Both the position numbers and the translations under genes were made by a program. From NCBI GenBank assembly GCA_023653785.1, contig JAMKCH010019911.1, positions 166,460 through 230,459 on the forward strand: DNA of 64,000 nucleotides. Reading direction: 5' to 3'. The notes beneath the pieces were generated by a model. It saw only the letters and a program-made list of their open reading frames with translations. It ran no database searches and was not told the origin of the DNA. Below, piece by piece: positions 13,745 through 25,660 of this stretch (positions are counted from its first letter, which is position 1; each line of letters starts with the position of its first letter). Source of the DNA: Ophioderma brevispina (lineage: Eukaryota > Echinodermata > Ophiuroidea > Amphilepidida > Ophiodermatidae).

Positions 13745-13945
13745 ACTCTAAAACAGTGTTAGAAACATGGTGCAAATTAGTGTTTAGGTATTGAACATGT
13801 CAAATCGCTAAACACATGGCGTCAAATGTCTAAACACATAATGTCAAAATGCTAGACATGTTAAGATTTTAAACATGTATTAGATATTAAACAGATAGGT
13901 CAAATGTTTGGAACGTGGTGCAAAATAGTGTTTAGAACGGTGTTA
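13745..13945. repeat. Degenerate short tandem repeat
   Basis: Loosely repeated units of about 22-25 bases built from TAAACACATGGCGTCAAATG-like words. Examples are AACATGTCAAATCGCTAAAC, ACACATGGCGTCAAATGTCT and ACACATAATGTCAAAATGCT. The array is flanked by two copies of a phrase like TGGTGCAAATTAGTGTTTAG (about 13770 and 13917). No coding role is apparent. Confidence 0.6.
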
Positions 13946-15430
13946 ATTTGTAATCACTGTGTTTGCAGTGTTTATATGCATCAACGGACACTCCTGGTCT
14001 GAAATAGATTCAAGGGGGTCCTATAATATCTTATTTTCGTTCAGGACTGTGTCTCCCTTCATTTTCTGGAACTATAATTGCTGTTACCATGATAGATTAC
14101 TAACAAGATGGATGGAATGCGAAGAGCGGACCGATTTGTTCATTCCCACACACACGACTGTGTTACGGTACTCGTGACCACACGTATTTTTAATCGTAAA
14201 TCTGGCTTACTGGTAGTACACACGTAGCATACGTCCAAGTTTCCCGAACGCGAATAAAAATCTTAGTAGAAAACCTACGTCACAACTAGGGCTACGTTAG
14301 TCTTAAGAGTGCTTTCGCGAACGAACCTCTTGATCGCAACTTTTTGAAATCACCTTTTAAACAGTCGACTAATCTTTTTTTTACCATGGAAACCGCCCAG
14401 AGTTTTATAAGAATTGACAAGAAGAAGAAACATTTGAATATATACCCAAAATCAAGTTCTAAAGGGTTGTGATGTTAAGCTGGAAACCAAAATATTATAG
14501 CTCTTGAGCGTGTGAAACAGCTGAAGCAAGTACGCCTGATTGTGAGTTGCTGCCTTGCTGCAGTCAACGTGTTTGTATTCCTGGGCAAGATACTTAGATC
14601 TCAATTGCCTCGTCGACCCCAAGCAAAATATGGGTACTGTTACAGGAAATATTTCAATCCAAGTGCTGATAGGAATGCGCGCTTAGCAGACTGTGATGAT
14701 TCCCCAATGGCAGCGTAATTTAGCCAAGAACCTTCCAATCGGCATACATACAAACAATACCCCAGTACGGAATCTGATTGGTTGACGAGGCTTAATAATA
14801 TCCAGTAGCCAATGGATATGAGAATAAATATGACACTATTTACAAACGTCGTGCTAACTTGTCCAGATTGCTACATTACCTTGCGATAACTGGTACCACC
14901 TGGAATGGTTTTAAATCTATCCTTTCTGATTGGACTCATGTGTGCACAGAGGGCCTAAGTTTTCTGCTCATCATACATGATCTTCTATACGGTGTACCAG
15001 GAGGTGTCTTTAGTATCCGGTCACCCAAGTACTATTTTCCCACTAAAATTGTTGGACAATGGTGATTTTACATGGCTTTTCACAAATACATAGGCAAACG
15101 ACCTTGCCATTGTCCACTTTCCCGGCAACTGTCGCAGTTTCAAATCGTGGAACTCAGCCCGTGGTTCATGCATATTGAGATTCAATTCCGTAAATGTAAG
15201 GTTACATTTTCCGTGGGGGGTGTCTTCGCTTTCTTCTCCAAGAATAGAATAACCGTACATGCAGACTTTTTTGTAGCACACAATTCAATTGATGATTTTT
15301 TTGGATGCTTTAAATTTTGGTGGGATTTCTATAACTTCGAGACCACGCTTTTTCAAAAACTTAAAATTCGGTCGCTTTTATTCTTTGTTTTTAACCCCCA
15401 ACATTCCTTTCACGTCATATTAACCAACGT
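13946..15430. other. Intergenic sequence, no gene recognised
   Basis: Open frames at 14512-14718, 14859-15065, 15021-15281 and 15072-15446 overlap on both strands and lack recognisable domains or splice context. I see no supported feature. Confidence 0.4.
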
Positions 15431-15869
15431 GGAGAGCGTGGCCTAGCGATTAGAGTGCTTGCCTCTGGCGCAAATTTCACATCTAAAACGTCCCGGGTTC
15501 GATCCCGGTGGGGTCGTGGCACTTGCTGTATTTATTCGGGTACGATCAATTCTGGGATTTGATCTTTATACCAGCTATTGATTAATACAGAATACCACTC
15601 TCCTCCATGGTTCACTTGAATTGGGCAAATGAAGCATCCCGTCCTTCGGATGGACGTGTACGAGAGTCACAACTGTACAATGTACATCGCAGTCAGTGTC
15701 GAATAAGAGTAGGGAAACCCCTGACTGTTCCCAATCCACCCCGCCTCAATAGCGGGCCATGATTAGGAGCTCCGTGTCGGGATACCGCGGCCTCCTGGAT
15801 TCAGCACACTAGCTAATAAATCATGACACCCCACAAGCCATTACCGATGACTATAGTTGACATTCCGCA
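15431..15869 (+). mobile_element. tRNA-derived SINE, copy 1
   Basis: A tRNA-like head carries box A at 15438-15457 (GTGGCCTAGCGATTAGAGTG) and box B at 15495-15505 (GGGTTCGATCC). A body shared with 32475-32940 follows: TTATTCGGGT, AATACAGAATACC, CCATGGTTCACTTG, GTCACAACTGTAC, TACATCGCAGTCAGTGT and ATAAGAGTAGGG. The motif CGTCCTTCGGATGGACGTG resembles a conserved central domain seen in several metazoan SINE groups; that link is from memory. Both polymerase III boxes are intact here, unlike copy 2. Confidence 0.85.
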
Positions 15870-17756
15870 CAATAAGCCATATTTTATAATGAATGAGGTA
15901 ATTTTGGACCTCACTCAGAACACTTTTCGCAGGCGTTTTCGACCAGTTATTGAGGGTCACAGCGATTGTATTGGCTTCTCGTGTACAAGAAAATACGCAT
16001 GGTTTGCGTACCTCCTATTGACTGGTGGTCTCCGGGCCCGTGCTGTATTCCATTTACATTGTCTCTCTTCGTTATTATTATTGATTTCGCACAGGAATGA
16101 CATTAGTATGCTGTGACACACAACTTTAGTGTCTGTCCTTTCCAACAACTCCACATGCATGTAAAGTTTCTGTGTCAAGACTATAAAGGTTCTAAGCGAT
16201 TACATAAGTGGATATCACAAAATTCCTTAAACTGAGTTCCGGGTGGTGGGAAAGCTTAATCCGGTGGGAGCCATAGTCCAGGCTCCAATAACGTATATAA
16301 CGGAATAAAGCGGAAACAATGTTGCGTCAAGAGTTAACTGAATCGATTGCCCTATTGGTTCACCATTGTTTCCGGACTATTAGTACGCCTGACAATATTA
16401 CTTTACACCATTGTAAGGAATTGAGTGTCCCCCATGAGAGAGTGACCCCCCCCCCCCCCCCCCCCCCCCCCCCCGTCCTATCTACCATGCACTTTATCGG
16501 AATAAACCCTGACCTTGTATACGAGGCCATTGGGTACGTGCTGAAACAACCCGATGCATAAGCACTCATGCAAAACGCCACAGACAGATGAATGGTAGGA
16601 CACTCAGTCACACGACACTGTATTATATGACACCGGCAATACCCGAGACAACCCCGAGGTATTTGTGTGCTTGATTTTGTATTCCAGCTTTGCAAGGTTG
16701 ACCTTCCAGTGTGATTTTGCTGGGTGGACTAGCTTTCCCTAGAATCGATATGCTATATTACCCAATCCATATAATGTAGACTTTGTTCAACACAACAGTT
16801 GACTTTGTTATCGTTTCGTCTTCCCATTCGGAAGACTTCATCATTCTGCGTCGATATAGCTACTGGATATGCTTGGAACTACGGGTCATAAACAAATATG
16901 AACTCCCATCACTTGTAAAGGTCAATAACCTGTATGACAACTATGATCTCAATAATGCATAGGCTGTACCCTAGTTGATCTCATCTACCATAACAACTCA
17001 CTTTGGCTAGCCTTACTCTCCATTTTAATTTAATTACGAATCTTTGTGATTAGAGGATACTTGGGTGATAAATGTTACCCCTGGACCATGACAATTATTT
17101 GACCTTGGACATCGAAGACTTAAATTATGTGAATTTAATTATGTGGATTTGAATAAAAAAGGTAAATAAACTTATCATTGACAGACAAGTCCTTTTTACC
17201 TTTTCTTGGTCCTCTGGACTAACCGCAAAATTCTGCCAACGTGATAATATAATCACGATACTGATAAAACTCTAACATGGAATAGAGGGAAAATTAATTA
17301 TTCATTAGGTTATGAGTTTTTCTGATTTATTAATACATATCGTTTGTTATTCTAGGGGATTATCCTCCATTTACATAAATTGTATATTCATCTCCTTTGT
17401 TATCCAAAACGGAATACGGCCGTAATACAAAGGGATACCTTAGGGGGAAACGATATTACGCCCGATGAGCGCCCTATGAGTGAATAACCAATGCCAATTT
17501 CGCCTTAAGCGGGCACTGGCACATTTTTTCACAAAATATGAAATTTCGTCAATTTGCTCCTCAAATGATAGTCCTAGGCCAGTGGAAGAACAGAGATATT
17601 ATTTTAACACATACAAATAACATGCCCCCAAAACAAATGGGACATTGATTAGGAGTACTAAAAATGTTTTCCATAACTTAATCACAAATGTTTATATTAC
17701 ATAAAATATTTTGTGACTCGTACTCACTGATATTAACAACCACAAAGGTTATAGAC
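15870..17756. other. Intergenic sequence with a poly-C tract
   Basis: No gene seen. Overlapping frames around 15823-16695 run on both strands, and the longest is an artefact of the homopolymer at 16446-16474 read as poly-Pro or poly-Gly. Confidence 0.4.
16446..16474. repeat. Poly-C tract, about 29 bases
   Basis: Uninterrupted run of C. Length is uncertain in any assembly. Confidence 0.9.
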
Positions 17757-18128
17757 CGTTCAAACCGTGTGCATACGTGGGAAACATGCAACAGGTGCGT
17801 GTTCTTGTGTTAAACGCCATTTTCGCGCCGTCCTGCTGAATTTCGCGTCGCCGGCGACGTGAAATTTTAAAAAATCGTCCGCGTTACCCGTAAGGAAGCT
17901 GATTTGGTCGTAATCATTTCGGTTGAGGAGCTTTTGTATATAAGCTTTACACCATGCAAAAATATCGATTTTGAAAAACTCTTGAGGCGCACTATTTTTC
18001 AAATGTGCCAGTGTCTCTTTAACGTAGGGGATAGCATAATAAAGTATCTTACCATGTCCAATCGTAGTAAAAACCGCAGACGTAAAACCATACTTTGCAT
18101 TCAACTTGCTTTTCCATTCAGCAGGCAA
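17757..18128 (-). CDS. Unrecognised coding-like exon (possible 3' terminal exon)
   Basis: An open frame of about 122 codons ends in TGA at 17757-17759. It has mixed, protein-like composition and several CpG-bearing codons, unlike the low-complexity frames nearby. It begins after a pyrimidine-rich stretch ending in AAAG, so an acceptor around 18128-18135 is possible. The peptide starts PAEWKSKLNAKYGFTSA, has a central KIDIFAWCKAYIQKLLNR and ends in a basic stretch, KFSRTARKWR. I do not recognise a family, catalytic motif, signal peptide or membrane segment. No upstream exon was found; a CA-rich microsatellite lies just beyond it. It could be a real terminal exon, a transposon gene fragment or chance. 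Confidence 0.3.
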
Positions 18129-18159
18129 GCTTTAAAAATAAAATGGCTGCACCCACACA

Positions 18160-18330
18160 TCAACCCACCCACCCACACAGCGCTTACACACACCACACAC
18201 ACACAACACAACGCGTGCACACATTCTCGCGCGCGCCACACACACACACACACACACACTCACCACTTCACTCACTCCACTCACTCACCACTCACTACAC
18301 TCATCACTTCACTCACTCACTCACTCGCCA
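18160..18330. repeat. CA-rich and CACT-rich microsatellite cluster
   Basis: Compound simple repeat: CCACCCACACAG, then (CA)n at about 18236-18258, then (CACT/CTCA)n up to 18325. The His/Thr-rich open frames here are read from this repeat and are not genes. Confidence 0.9.
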
Positions 18331-18780
18331 GGGACTCGTACCGACATTAATCTTGTTAAACCAAAAAACTCAAGACATACACGCACTGCACGCATACATA
18401 TATACACGCATACGTTGCGAACTGTCACCCCCAAAACCACGTATCGAAATTTTTTCACCTCAATCAATTAATAATAACGCACATCTTTCTTCAAAATATA
18501 GAAATAATATATGAAACCGAAAGAATTTCAACAGAAATTGAGTAGAAAGAATAATATATAAGTAGAAATTGAGGATCAACTAGTATTTCCCACCCTGAAA
18601 GTAAACGTTTACTGTTTACCGCTGGTCGGAGACGGCCCACATGGGGATGATCCAGTAGAGGAAAGTTACTTTGGCCTGGGCCTGTTTGATATAGGTGCTG
18701 AATCTGTGATCGTGCACAAACAAACAAATAAGTAAATAACTAAATAATAAGAATGGCTTACAAGTATCTAAACAATTGCA

Positions 18781-19215
18781 ATACTATGTTTCATAATTAA
18801 AAAAAATAATATTGGTATTCCACAGGGTTTAATACTTGGCCCATACTTTTTATCAGCTACGCTAATGATATATCAAATACGACGTCTTCATTACTAGCAT
18901 TTTATATTTGGTGACACTACTATTTGGTATTCTCATCCTGAACTTCAATTAAAACGATCTGATCGATGAAGATTATTAGACAATGTTTTTAAGACCAACA
19001 AATTTATCTGTTACGGTAGCCAACAAATATAATGTATTAGGAACAACACCCACGAAACCTCGAAGTTATTGATATAGTAATGTGAATAAAATAATTATGA
19101 CCACACCACCTGTTGCAAGGTGATAACTGTAATATTGGATAATGTAAACTTAGAAAGGGTCCACAAAACTAAATTTCTTGGTTTGCTTAGTATCTTAAAA
19201 AAAGTCATTTTTTAA
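18781..19215 (+). pseudogene. LINE reverse-transcriptase scrap
   Basis: At 18814 onward the plus strand reads GIPQGLILGPYF, the palm motif GxPQGSxLGPLLF of CR1/L2-type RTs. It is followed about 75 bases later by a decayed version of the catalytic FADDT region. Near 19140-19195 it reads NVNLERVHKTKFLGL, which matches the post-catalytic KFLG motif. Frameshifts and stops lie between the blocks, so this is an inactive fragment. Family assignment beyond non-LTR RT is uncertain. Confidence 0.7.
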
Positions 19216-22200
19216 GATATCACGTTCTTTGTCTGGCATAGTGATTGACGTCATGTTAAAACTTTTAAAAGTAGCAGAAATACATTTTATTGTGTCTAAC
19301 AGTATAATCTAAGTACTTTCAAGTTTCTTTTAATCGCAGGGATTTGGCTGTTATAGTGCATATTTTAAATGATTAGATTTGGCGTCCATTTTGATTTAAT
19401 ATGACTCATGTTACCAGTGCCATGCACTTGTTCAGGATGGGTCCTGTAGTAGATCTAGTAACTCATAGTTCGCTAATATAGGGGTTGAATAGATAATTAT
19501 CATTATGGCTACGCCATCTTAAGATTTCTCAAAATGCCCAAGATGCCCAGGTGGCACCCGGCGTATTCTTATCCTACACACCCTAGTCTATCATTTTCAG
19601 CAAAATTGTGTATATACCCAACTTGGACCATATCTCTCCGTATAACACAATGTTTGTAAAAAATACAAATTGCGTGCTGGCGGTTTTGCATCAGCTTAAT
19701 AAGCATCTCAAAAAGCCCGTTTGCTATAGTCGATTCGCGTTGATACGTTCGTCCCCCCTGAGTTTTGGACCTATTCAAATAAGTCGGAGAGGGATCAACC
19801 TATCTCTATCCGGGAAATGAAAGAATTCATGCTGTGCACAACACCGGATATCTGAGGACACCACAGTCATTTAACTCACTCACCTGCCACCGAATACGAA
19901 TTTTCATTCATGTATGGAAAACGCACATAGTGTATTTCAGTCTTACATTGCTCACAATAACATGATTAACAGAAGTCCCTGCGCCTCAATTGAATTTTTC
20001 ACCTCCGCAAGATGGTCGGGGTCACATATCAATGAATCGAGTATAATGTTAGCGTATTTTTAATCATTCAAAATAGTGCTGGGTGAATCGATATCGGAAT
20101 ACCATATCGGAAATAATTTGGTTCTAAGTTGCCAGTTCATTACCATCGATAAAGTATGAAACCGTAGATCAATGTATAAAATTTCTTATTGGTTTGATAA
20201 CTTCTCATTACATTTTCGTACAGCCTACATAAAATAAAGGAGTGAAGCCAAGAAACCCTAAGAGCTAAGATATATTTGGTTTCTTGCTTTCACTTCATTA
20301 GTATGATTTGCCCCTAACGCTATGCCAAATTGTATATGAAATGTCATATCCATATGCATACAGCAAATACCTAGTCGCTGTTCATTAATTCAAAATCAAC
20401 AACAAGAAAAACGATACGTTACAGACAATTAAAGATATTGGCTAGCAGAGTAGCGTTATTAACATCGATTACGAGAAACATCTAATGTCATAATCACTAA
20501 AGTAGTTCTGAACGCACCTTTGATTTCATATTTTAAGAAAAATAGGAGTATCCTTCATTCATAAAGCAGTATTCATTGTTTCTAATCACATGTTTTATGT
20601 GCATCTTCTTAGGGAAATAATAATTTTAAAATCTTTTCAAATAAAACCTTGCTAATCTCTAGAAATGAATCTATTTTTAAGAATAACAAGGTTGACCAAT
20701 TTAATTGTTTCACACATTAGGAATTCATATAATTAGAAAGCTTATTAAGGTATCGTTTCTTATTAATCACGATAGCAATAATCATTTCTGAATTTTAGTA
20801 CCAGCAGCAAAGAGAGAACGTTTGGTCGTTTTGATGTTATTTATTGATTTCAATCTAATAACTCAAACAATAAAGCTACTTAATGTCATCTGTCAGTCTA
20901 CTCTAATGCAGTGTATGGCTCCGATTGGCCACCTTTTTGCCTCTATGTACCATGCTTTCACTTTTTAGAACCAATCCGTCTTTATTTGCGGTATCAACTT
21001 CAAAGAAGGCCACATTTTATTCATTTTAAGAACACATAACAATTATTTGCTTCTTATCCGGAGAGTTTTCCTAAATTGACGGAGATTTTCCTAGATTTTC
21101 TGCTTGCTTTTTTAGCATGTTAGGAAAAGGAGGAAGAATTGTCTGTGAGGTTTTCATGAATTGGTGAAAGGAGAGTTTTTAGTCACTTTTTCGATACAAA
21201 ATAGACATTTCCAGGTGGTGTCTGGAGGAAAACAGTAAAAGACAAGAACCAAAACATCCTTTACGCAGCCTTATATATAGTGACCGTTTGTCGAGAATCA
21301 ATTGCACGATTAGGGAACCATTATCCAAGGTCATATTTGGATCAAACTGCATGCAACATCTTTTATACAAAAAAAAAACACTATCTTCTGTTAAATTTTG
21401 AAAAATATAACATTAGAAAGCCTTAGAAATTTTGACAAGAGTTACTAATTTATAGTATCGGACCCAGAAATGTGAAAGCTTTTAAAATGGAATAAAAATC
21501 AATCAAGGATGGGATTTGAGCCACTGATTGCACAATATTAGACATACAAAGAGGGTTTACAAACGAAGTCTTTGTAACTGTTGATATTCAGTATAAAAGT
21601 AAAATACTTCCTAGGACGCCATCACAAATAAGTCCAGAAAATGCTATTTGTCTGTATTTTATTTCAAAATATATTTTCAATAATAAACCTTTCTAATAAC
21701 ATAAAATTACCACACTCTCCAGGTGGACGAAATAAATGATTTTGAATGGAACTTTAAGCATCCGCCCCACATTTGATTATAAAACTCATCTAAAATGATT
21801 ATGTCGCCATATTCCGAAACCGATTAATGGCTATTACCGCAGTTTCATTTCTGCCCACTCACCCAGATTCACGTTAGTGCAGAATGGCTGATAATCGAAC
21901 TACCTACGCATTAGTCGCAAGTCAGATGCACGATTCCATGTTTTATTGGCGCAATGACGGAGAGTAAATACCCAGCAAGTATCTGCACTGTTATATAGTT
22001 CGTTAGGTAATTTATTTTAGTTTTAATATTTGGCCATATCTTTCAATATACAACAATGTGTAATGTTTTAGACGTCTTTGATGTTTAATTCAAGCTTCAT
22101 AATGATTTGCTCCCCAAACTATAAAAAATGGTGAACAATTTGTCTACTCTCCAGATAGCGGTGTATTATAGCTGCTGAGTATATCCCTAACATTCTTTTC

Positions 22201-22345
22201 GGAAAATGACTTCCAACCTGACGATCGCCGTTAAAAGGAGGTATATAGTGTTATTTTTCTTGTTAGATCTAGGGGCAACTTTCCCCTAAAACAAGACAGG
22301 GTCCGCTCCGTGATTTTTGAAAAGTGCTATTACAACCATACTCAC
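19216..22345. other. Downstream region or intron of the lectin exons
   Basis: I searched for another CTLD or terminal exon in phase with 22346 and found none that I can support. The open frames at 19569-19820 and 21179-21370 have no family signature. The true 3' end of the lectin gene is not located. Confidence 0.35.
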
Positions 22346-22569
22346 CAAATTGGCAAATCACACCGTTCAAAGTTGCAGAAAATGACGGTTCCCATTTTCC
22401 AGTCTCTACGTTTATCACGTATGAGTAAGCACTGGCTGTAGCGGAGGTTATCGTTGCCATTTTTGTAGCATCCCAATTCTCATACGGCACAGCAGTGGTT
22501 AACCCAGTGCCGTAAACCCAAAAGTTGCCATCGCCTGAGCGTTCTATTCGAAGCCAGAATTTATCGATT
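22346..22569 (-). CDS. C-type lectin-like domain, C-half exon (third of block)
   Basis: Exon of 224 bases, phase 2 in and phase 1 out. Acceptor TAACACAG precedes AATCGATAAA; donor is TTTG|GTGAGTAT. Joined to the exon at 23170-23359 it reads SEIDKFWLRIERSGDG, the CTLD motif that follows helix 2. It continues through FWVYGTG and YENW to the last strand GVICQFG. The W of TGKW and the final Cys of VIC are in place. The inner pair of CTLD cysteines is missing: the expected positions sit in AYSYVINVETGKWEPSFSATL, which has none. No EPN, QPD or WND calcium/sugar motif is visible, so classical calcium-dependent sugar binding is unlikely. The protein is probably extracellular, by family. The open frame continues past the donor into intron. 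Confidence 0.85.
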
Positions 22570-23169
22570 CTGTGTTATAACACCCAGAGGAGAATGAACG
22601 TCAACTTTCAAAGTTCAAGATTAATAGAGTTCAAAATAAAGAAAAAGATTCTGAACGGGTAGAAGAATGCAGACTGTCCTCTCCCGAGGGGCAAGTAATT
22701 TTACGCTTGTGAAATATGTTAACATTATTTTGTTATTTTTGTTTGGATGAAGAATAGGTATCGGGTGGATAAGAATAAGAGGCAAGGTATAGGCGGGGTA
22801 GGCGGGTTGTGAGGTGGGTACAACACAATTTTGCTAGATGAACAGAACTAGCAAGATAATAAGTAGAAAAATAATTATGGATGAATATGTGTATAACATG
22901 AAGACGAATGAATGATTAGATGAATGAGTTGTATGTATAGAGGATGAGGGGTTATTCAATAATTGCCTTCCTTAGAAGGGGATTTTTTTTCAAATAACAA
23001 GACAAAAATGTTTCCTCTTGCAAATGTTTCAGTTTGTTTCATTAGATATTTCAAGACCATAAAATAAAAATGTGTGCCAGAACATTTGCCTCCCATTCGG
23101 ATTTGCAAAAAACAAACAAACAATCCTTGCTATTTCTTCAGATTTCGACAGATTGTTAACGATACTTAC

Positions 23170-23359
23170 TCGCTCTGTTTTATAAGATTTTGAACGAAGA
23201 CGTTGGCATTAGCACTTTCTGGTAAAAGGAGCTTCCCTGCTGGTTCCAAACCTCGACAAAAGTTTACCGCGGCACCGATGCCATATTTTGTATCAGAGCT
23301 CGAAATGGTGTAAACTCCGTAGCATTTGCTATCGTGTAAAGCAGTATTCAAAGGGCAAC
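23170..23359 (-). CDS. C-type lectin-like domain, N-half exon (second of block)
   Basis: Exon of 190 bases, phase 1 in and phase 2 out. Acceptor GTGATTCAG precedes GTTGCCCTTTG; donor is GAGCGA|GTAAGTATC, a strong site. It encodes the first half of a long-form CTLD. It opens with GCPLN and SKCYGVY, the extra N-terminal disulphide pair. Helix 1 follows with AAVNFCRGLEPAGKLLLPES (first core Cys), then helix 2 with NVFVQNLIKQSE. Phase joins it in frame to 24551-24822 upstream and 22346-22569 downstream. The linker before the domain is only a few residues, so two CTLDs sit head to tail. Confidence 0.87.
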
Positions 23360-23734
23360 CTGAATCACGTATCAAGTGGAGTAAGACAAAAAAATATCGA
23401 ACTGGAAAAGTGAGTCTTGCAAACAGCAGGCAATTAAAACGAAAACAAACGCAATAAAATTATCAAAATCCCACTCTCGTATACCTACTCTCATCCTCAT
23501 CCACGTCGACTTAAACTTCACACCTACACCCACGCACACGTTGCAAAACAGTGACCCAAACGAAACTACTGCTTGAATGAGTCATTCGTTCACTGAGCAG
23601 TAAGGACTTTGAACTTCACGAAGCTAGTAAATTAGCTCGCTAAGTATATCTTGTCTAAGTTTGCAAACTTTTAAAAAACTGGAAGAGAACATTCCCAGAA
23701 TTGACTAAAATCATTAAAAATGAGTTTATATTTC

Positions 23735-23862
23735 TCTTGGGAAAATGAATTTGAGGGCTGCAAATTTAGGACGACAATGAGAAAAGTACCGTCTTTCATC
23801 TGATATCAAAATTGATACCACAACCGGGTAATTGGGGCCCTAAAGACGTTCGGAACAAGCAG
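23735..23862. repeat. Dispersed repeat, inverted relative to 39693-39836
   Basis: About 130 bases within the lectin intron. Shared words with the reverse complement of 39693-39836 include TTTGAGGG, AGGACGACAATGAGAAAA and CTTTCATCTGATATCAAAAT. It directly adjoins the foldback element at 23884-24319. Confidence 0.75.
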
Positions 23863-23883
23863 CTTTAATTATCGTAACACAGA

Positions 23884-24319
23884 GTTATACAAAGTGCATG
23901 AAAAAACACAAAATTTGACCCCGACCTGTTTACTTAACTGTGACGCAGTTGATATTTCCTTAATCTTCATATTTTCGACTTTCTATGCTGAAAAAATGAA
24001 GGAATGTGGTGAAAAAATGAGGTAGATATGAAAGATTTTCTCGGCTGATCTATTTGTACCCCATTCCAATGGGATTTACACAGTTAAACTGGTTTTCAGT
24101 TCCATTATTTTGTCTGAATGTGGTGACAAATCTTTCTGGATCAACTGTGAAATCTTTCATATCTACCTCATTTCTTCACCAAATTACGTCATTTTTTCAG
24201 CACAGAAAGTCGAAAATATGCAGATCATGAAAATATCAACTGCGTCACAGTTGAGTAAACAGGTCAGGGTCAAATTTTGTGTTTTTTCATGCACATTTTT
24301 TTGATTCACTCTGTATAAC
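23884..24319. mobile_element. Foldback MITE in a lectin intron
   Basis: Two arms of roughly 160-170 bases are inverted copies of each other: 23884-24045 and 24146-24319. Shared words include GTGCATGAAAAAACACAAAA, AACTGTGACGCAGTTGATAT, ATATTTTCGACTTTCT and GAGGTAGATATGAAAGATTT. The loop is about 100 bases. No coding capacity. It lies between the exons at 24551 and 23359, so it would be transcribed as a long hairpin in the lectin pre-mRNA. Confidence 0.85.
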
Positions 24320-24550
24320 GAGTCTACCCATGGCCGACTGACGTTTTTAGATTATTTTTAATCCGAGTGAAACAATTAGAGTCCTCCTGTCACTATGATA
24401 GGGACAATATTGGAAATCAACACGAGTTATGACGTTTTTGAAAAACACTGGTTTGGACTTGTTAAATAACTCTAACCTTTAAAAGTCGGAAAACGAAATT
24501 AATTTATAAAAGTTTTATTGAATATTTCTTATTGAAATCTATTCATGTAC

Positions 24551-24822
24551 CTGTAGTCGAGTCGTAACCGAATGCGTCCCTGGTTTGTACCCGACACAGA
24601 GTGCTGTAGGCACCACCGCTGTTAGCACAGTTTACATTAGTCCAAACGCCTGCATTTTCATACATCACAACACAGTTTTTCGACGTATCAGTGTTTGGTG
24701 GTGTGCTGGTATCAGCTGGGTTGTAAGTCACTGAAACACTAGGATATAAGAGCGTTCGAAAAGAACCTTCTGTTGCTATATCAGTCACGCCCAACCAAGC
24801 ATTTCCAGTCAAAGAATACCCG
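24551..24822 (-). CDS. C-type lectin-like domain, C-half exon (first of block)
   Basis: Exon of 272 bases, phase 2 in and phase 1 out. Acceptor TTGCTTTTACAG precedes CGGGTATTC; donor is ACTACAG|GTACATG. It starts GYSLTGNAWLGVTD, then EGSF, then a long loop PADTSTPPNTDTSKNC, then the closing strands with GVWTNVNC and YSTLC. All three C-half cysteines are present, so this domain keeps the standard inner disulphide, unlike the next domain. The WTN before the third Cys resembles the WND motif, but EPN/QPD is absent. Splicing to 23359 gives DSTTGCPLN. The required N-half exon upstream (phase 1 in, 2 out) was not found between here and 36925. Confidence 0.87.
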
Positions 24823-25149
24823 CTGTAAAAGCAAACATGTTAAAAATTAGCGAAAAGTAGGAGAGTGGTTTATCCAACTGTAACAAGCTTGTAACAGTAA
24901 CTGTAACTGTAACCCAACCCAACAGAACTGTCCCATGCAGGGTAAACACTAGCCCTCTGCCTGCTCTTTCAATAGAGCTAGTCCAGACAGCAGTGGAATT
25001 TACTGCAATCATTTCAAAGGTTTTACACCTGAGATGTACCATGTACACGTCATACTGCGCGCTCTGATCGCGGGGAGGCAATGTGGACTGCGCAGATCAA
25101 CTGTGACAGAAATATCATCACGAATTATTACTAATAGGTCATGAGCCCA
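24823..25149. other. Intron or upstream region of the lectin exon
   Basis: The long frame on the minus strand over 24809-25081 reads through the acceptor and is not coding. Short GTAACTGTAACTGTAAC iterations at about 24893-24913 are a small simple repeat. Confidence 0.4.
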
Positions 25150-25660
25150 TAACCGAAACCCTGCACCCCCGGGGATTTTGGGAGACCACTATTTTTGGAA
25201 ACCTTATACGCATAGCTATCAAAATCAGGTTGTCTGCAAAAATCCCCATCCTGGGTTAAAGAGTGAGGGCGCTTTTTTCAAAATGGCGGCCAGTATTCAC
25301 TTAATGCCCTTTTTTGACATATATCTTCATTTTTGATCCAAATTCATGCACTATGTGACTACTTAGTCGCACCAAAACACACCAAGGAATAGTTGAACAC
25401 CTTTTGGCCTGCTTAACCTGCCTCTAGAGGGCGTCATATTTCAAAATGGCCACCAAAACAATGAAACACCGTGTATTTACACACTTAATGCCTCTTTAAA
25501 GGCAAAATGTCGGTGTCACCTAATTATATACTTTGTCATGCACCTGTGGATTAGTTTGAGGTATAGTAAACACTTACAAATGAAGTAGTTAGCCTTTCAA
25601 GTGTATATATAGAGGGCGCTTTATGTAAAATGGTCTATGACTTACTATACACTAGACCAC
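25150..25660. repeat. Dispersed repeat (inverted copy at 28750-28880)
   Basis: The part at about 25170-25300 matches the reverse complement of 28750-28885: CAGGTTGTCTGCAAAAATCC, GGGTTAAA, GAGGCG/GAGGGCG and TTTTTCAAAATGGC. The remainder to 25660 has AAAATGG phrases and GAGGGCG motifs of the same flavour but no matched partner here. Confidence 0.7.

Noticed and set aside
15438..15510. Possible functional tRNA gene
   Set aside because: Box A and box B are present, but spacing, lack of a tRNA cloverleaf end and a shared 400-base body with 32475-32940 show it is a SINE head.
17904..18514. His/Thr-rich frames of 139-148 codons
   Set aside because: Translation of CA/CACT microsatellite sequence.
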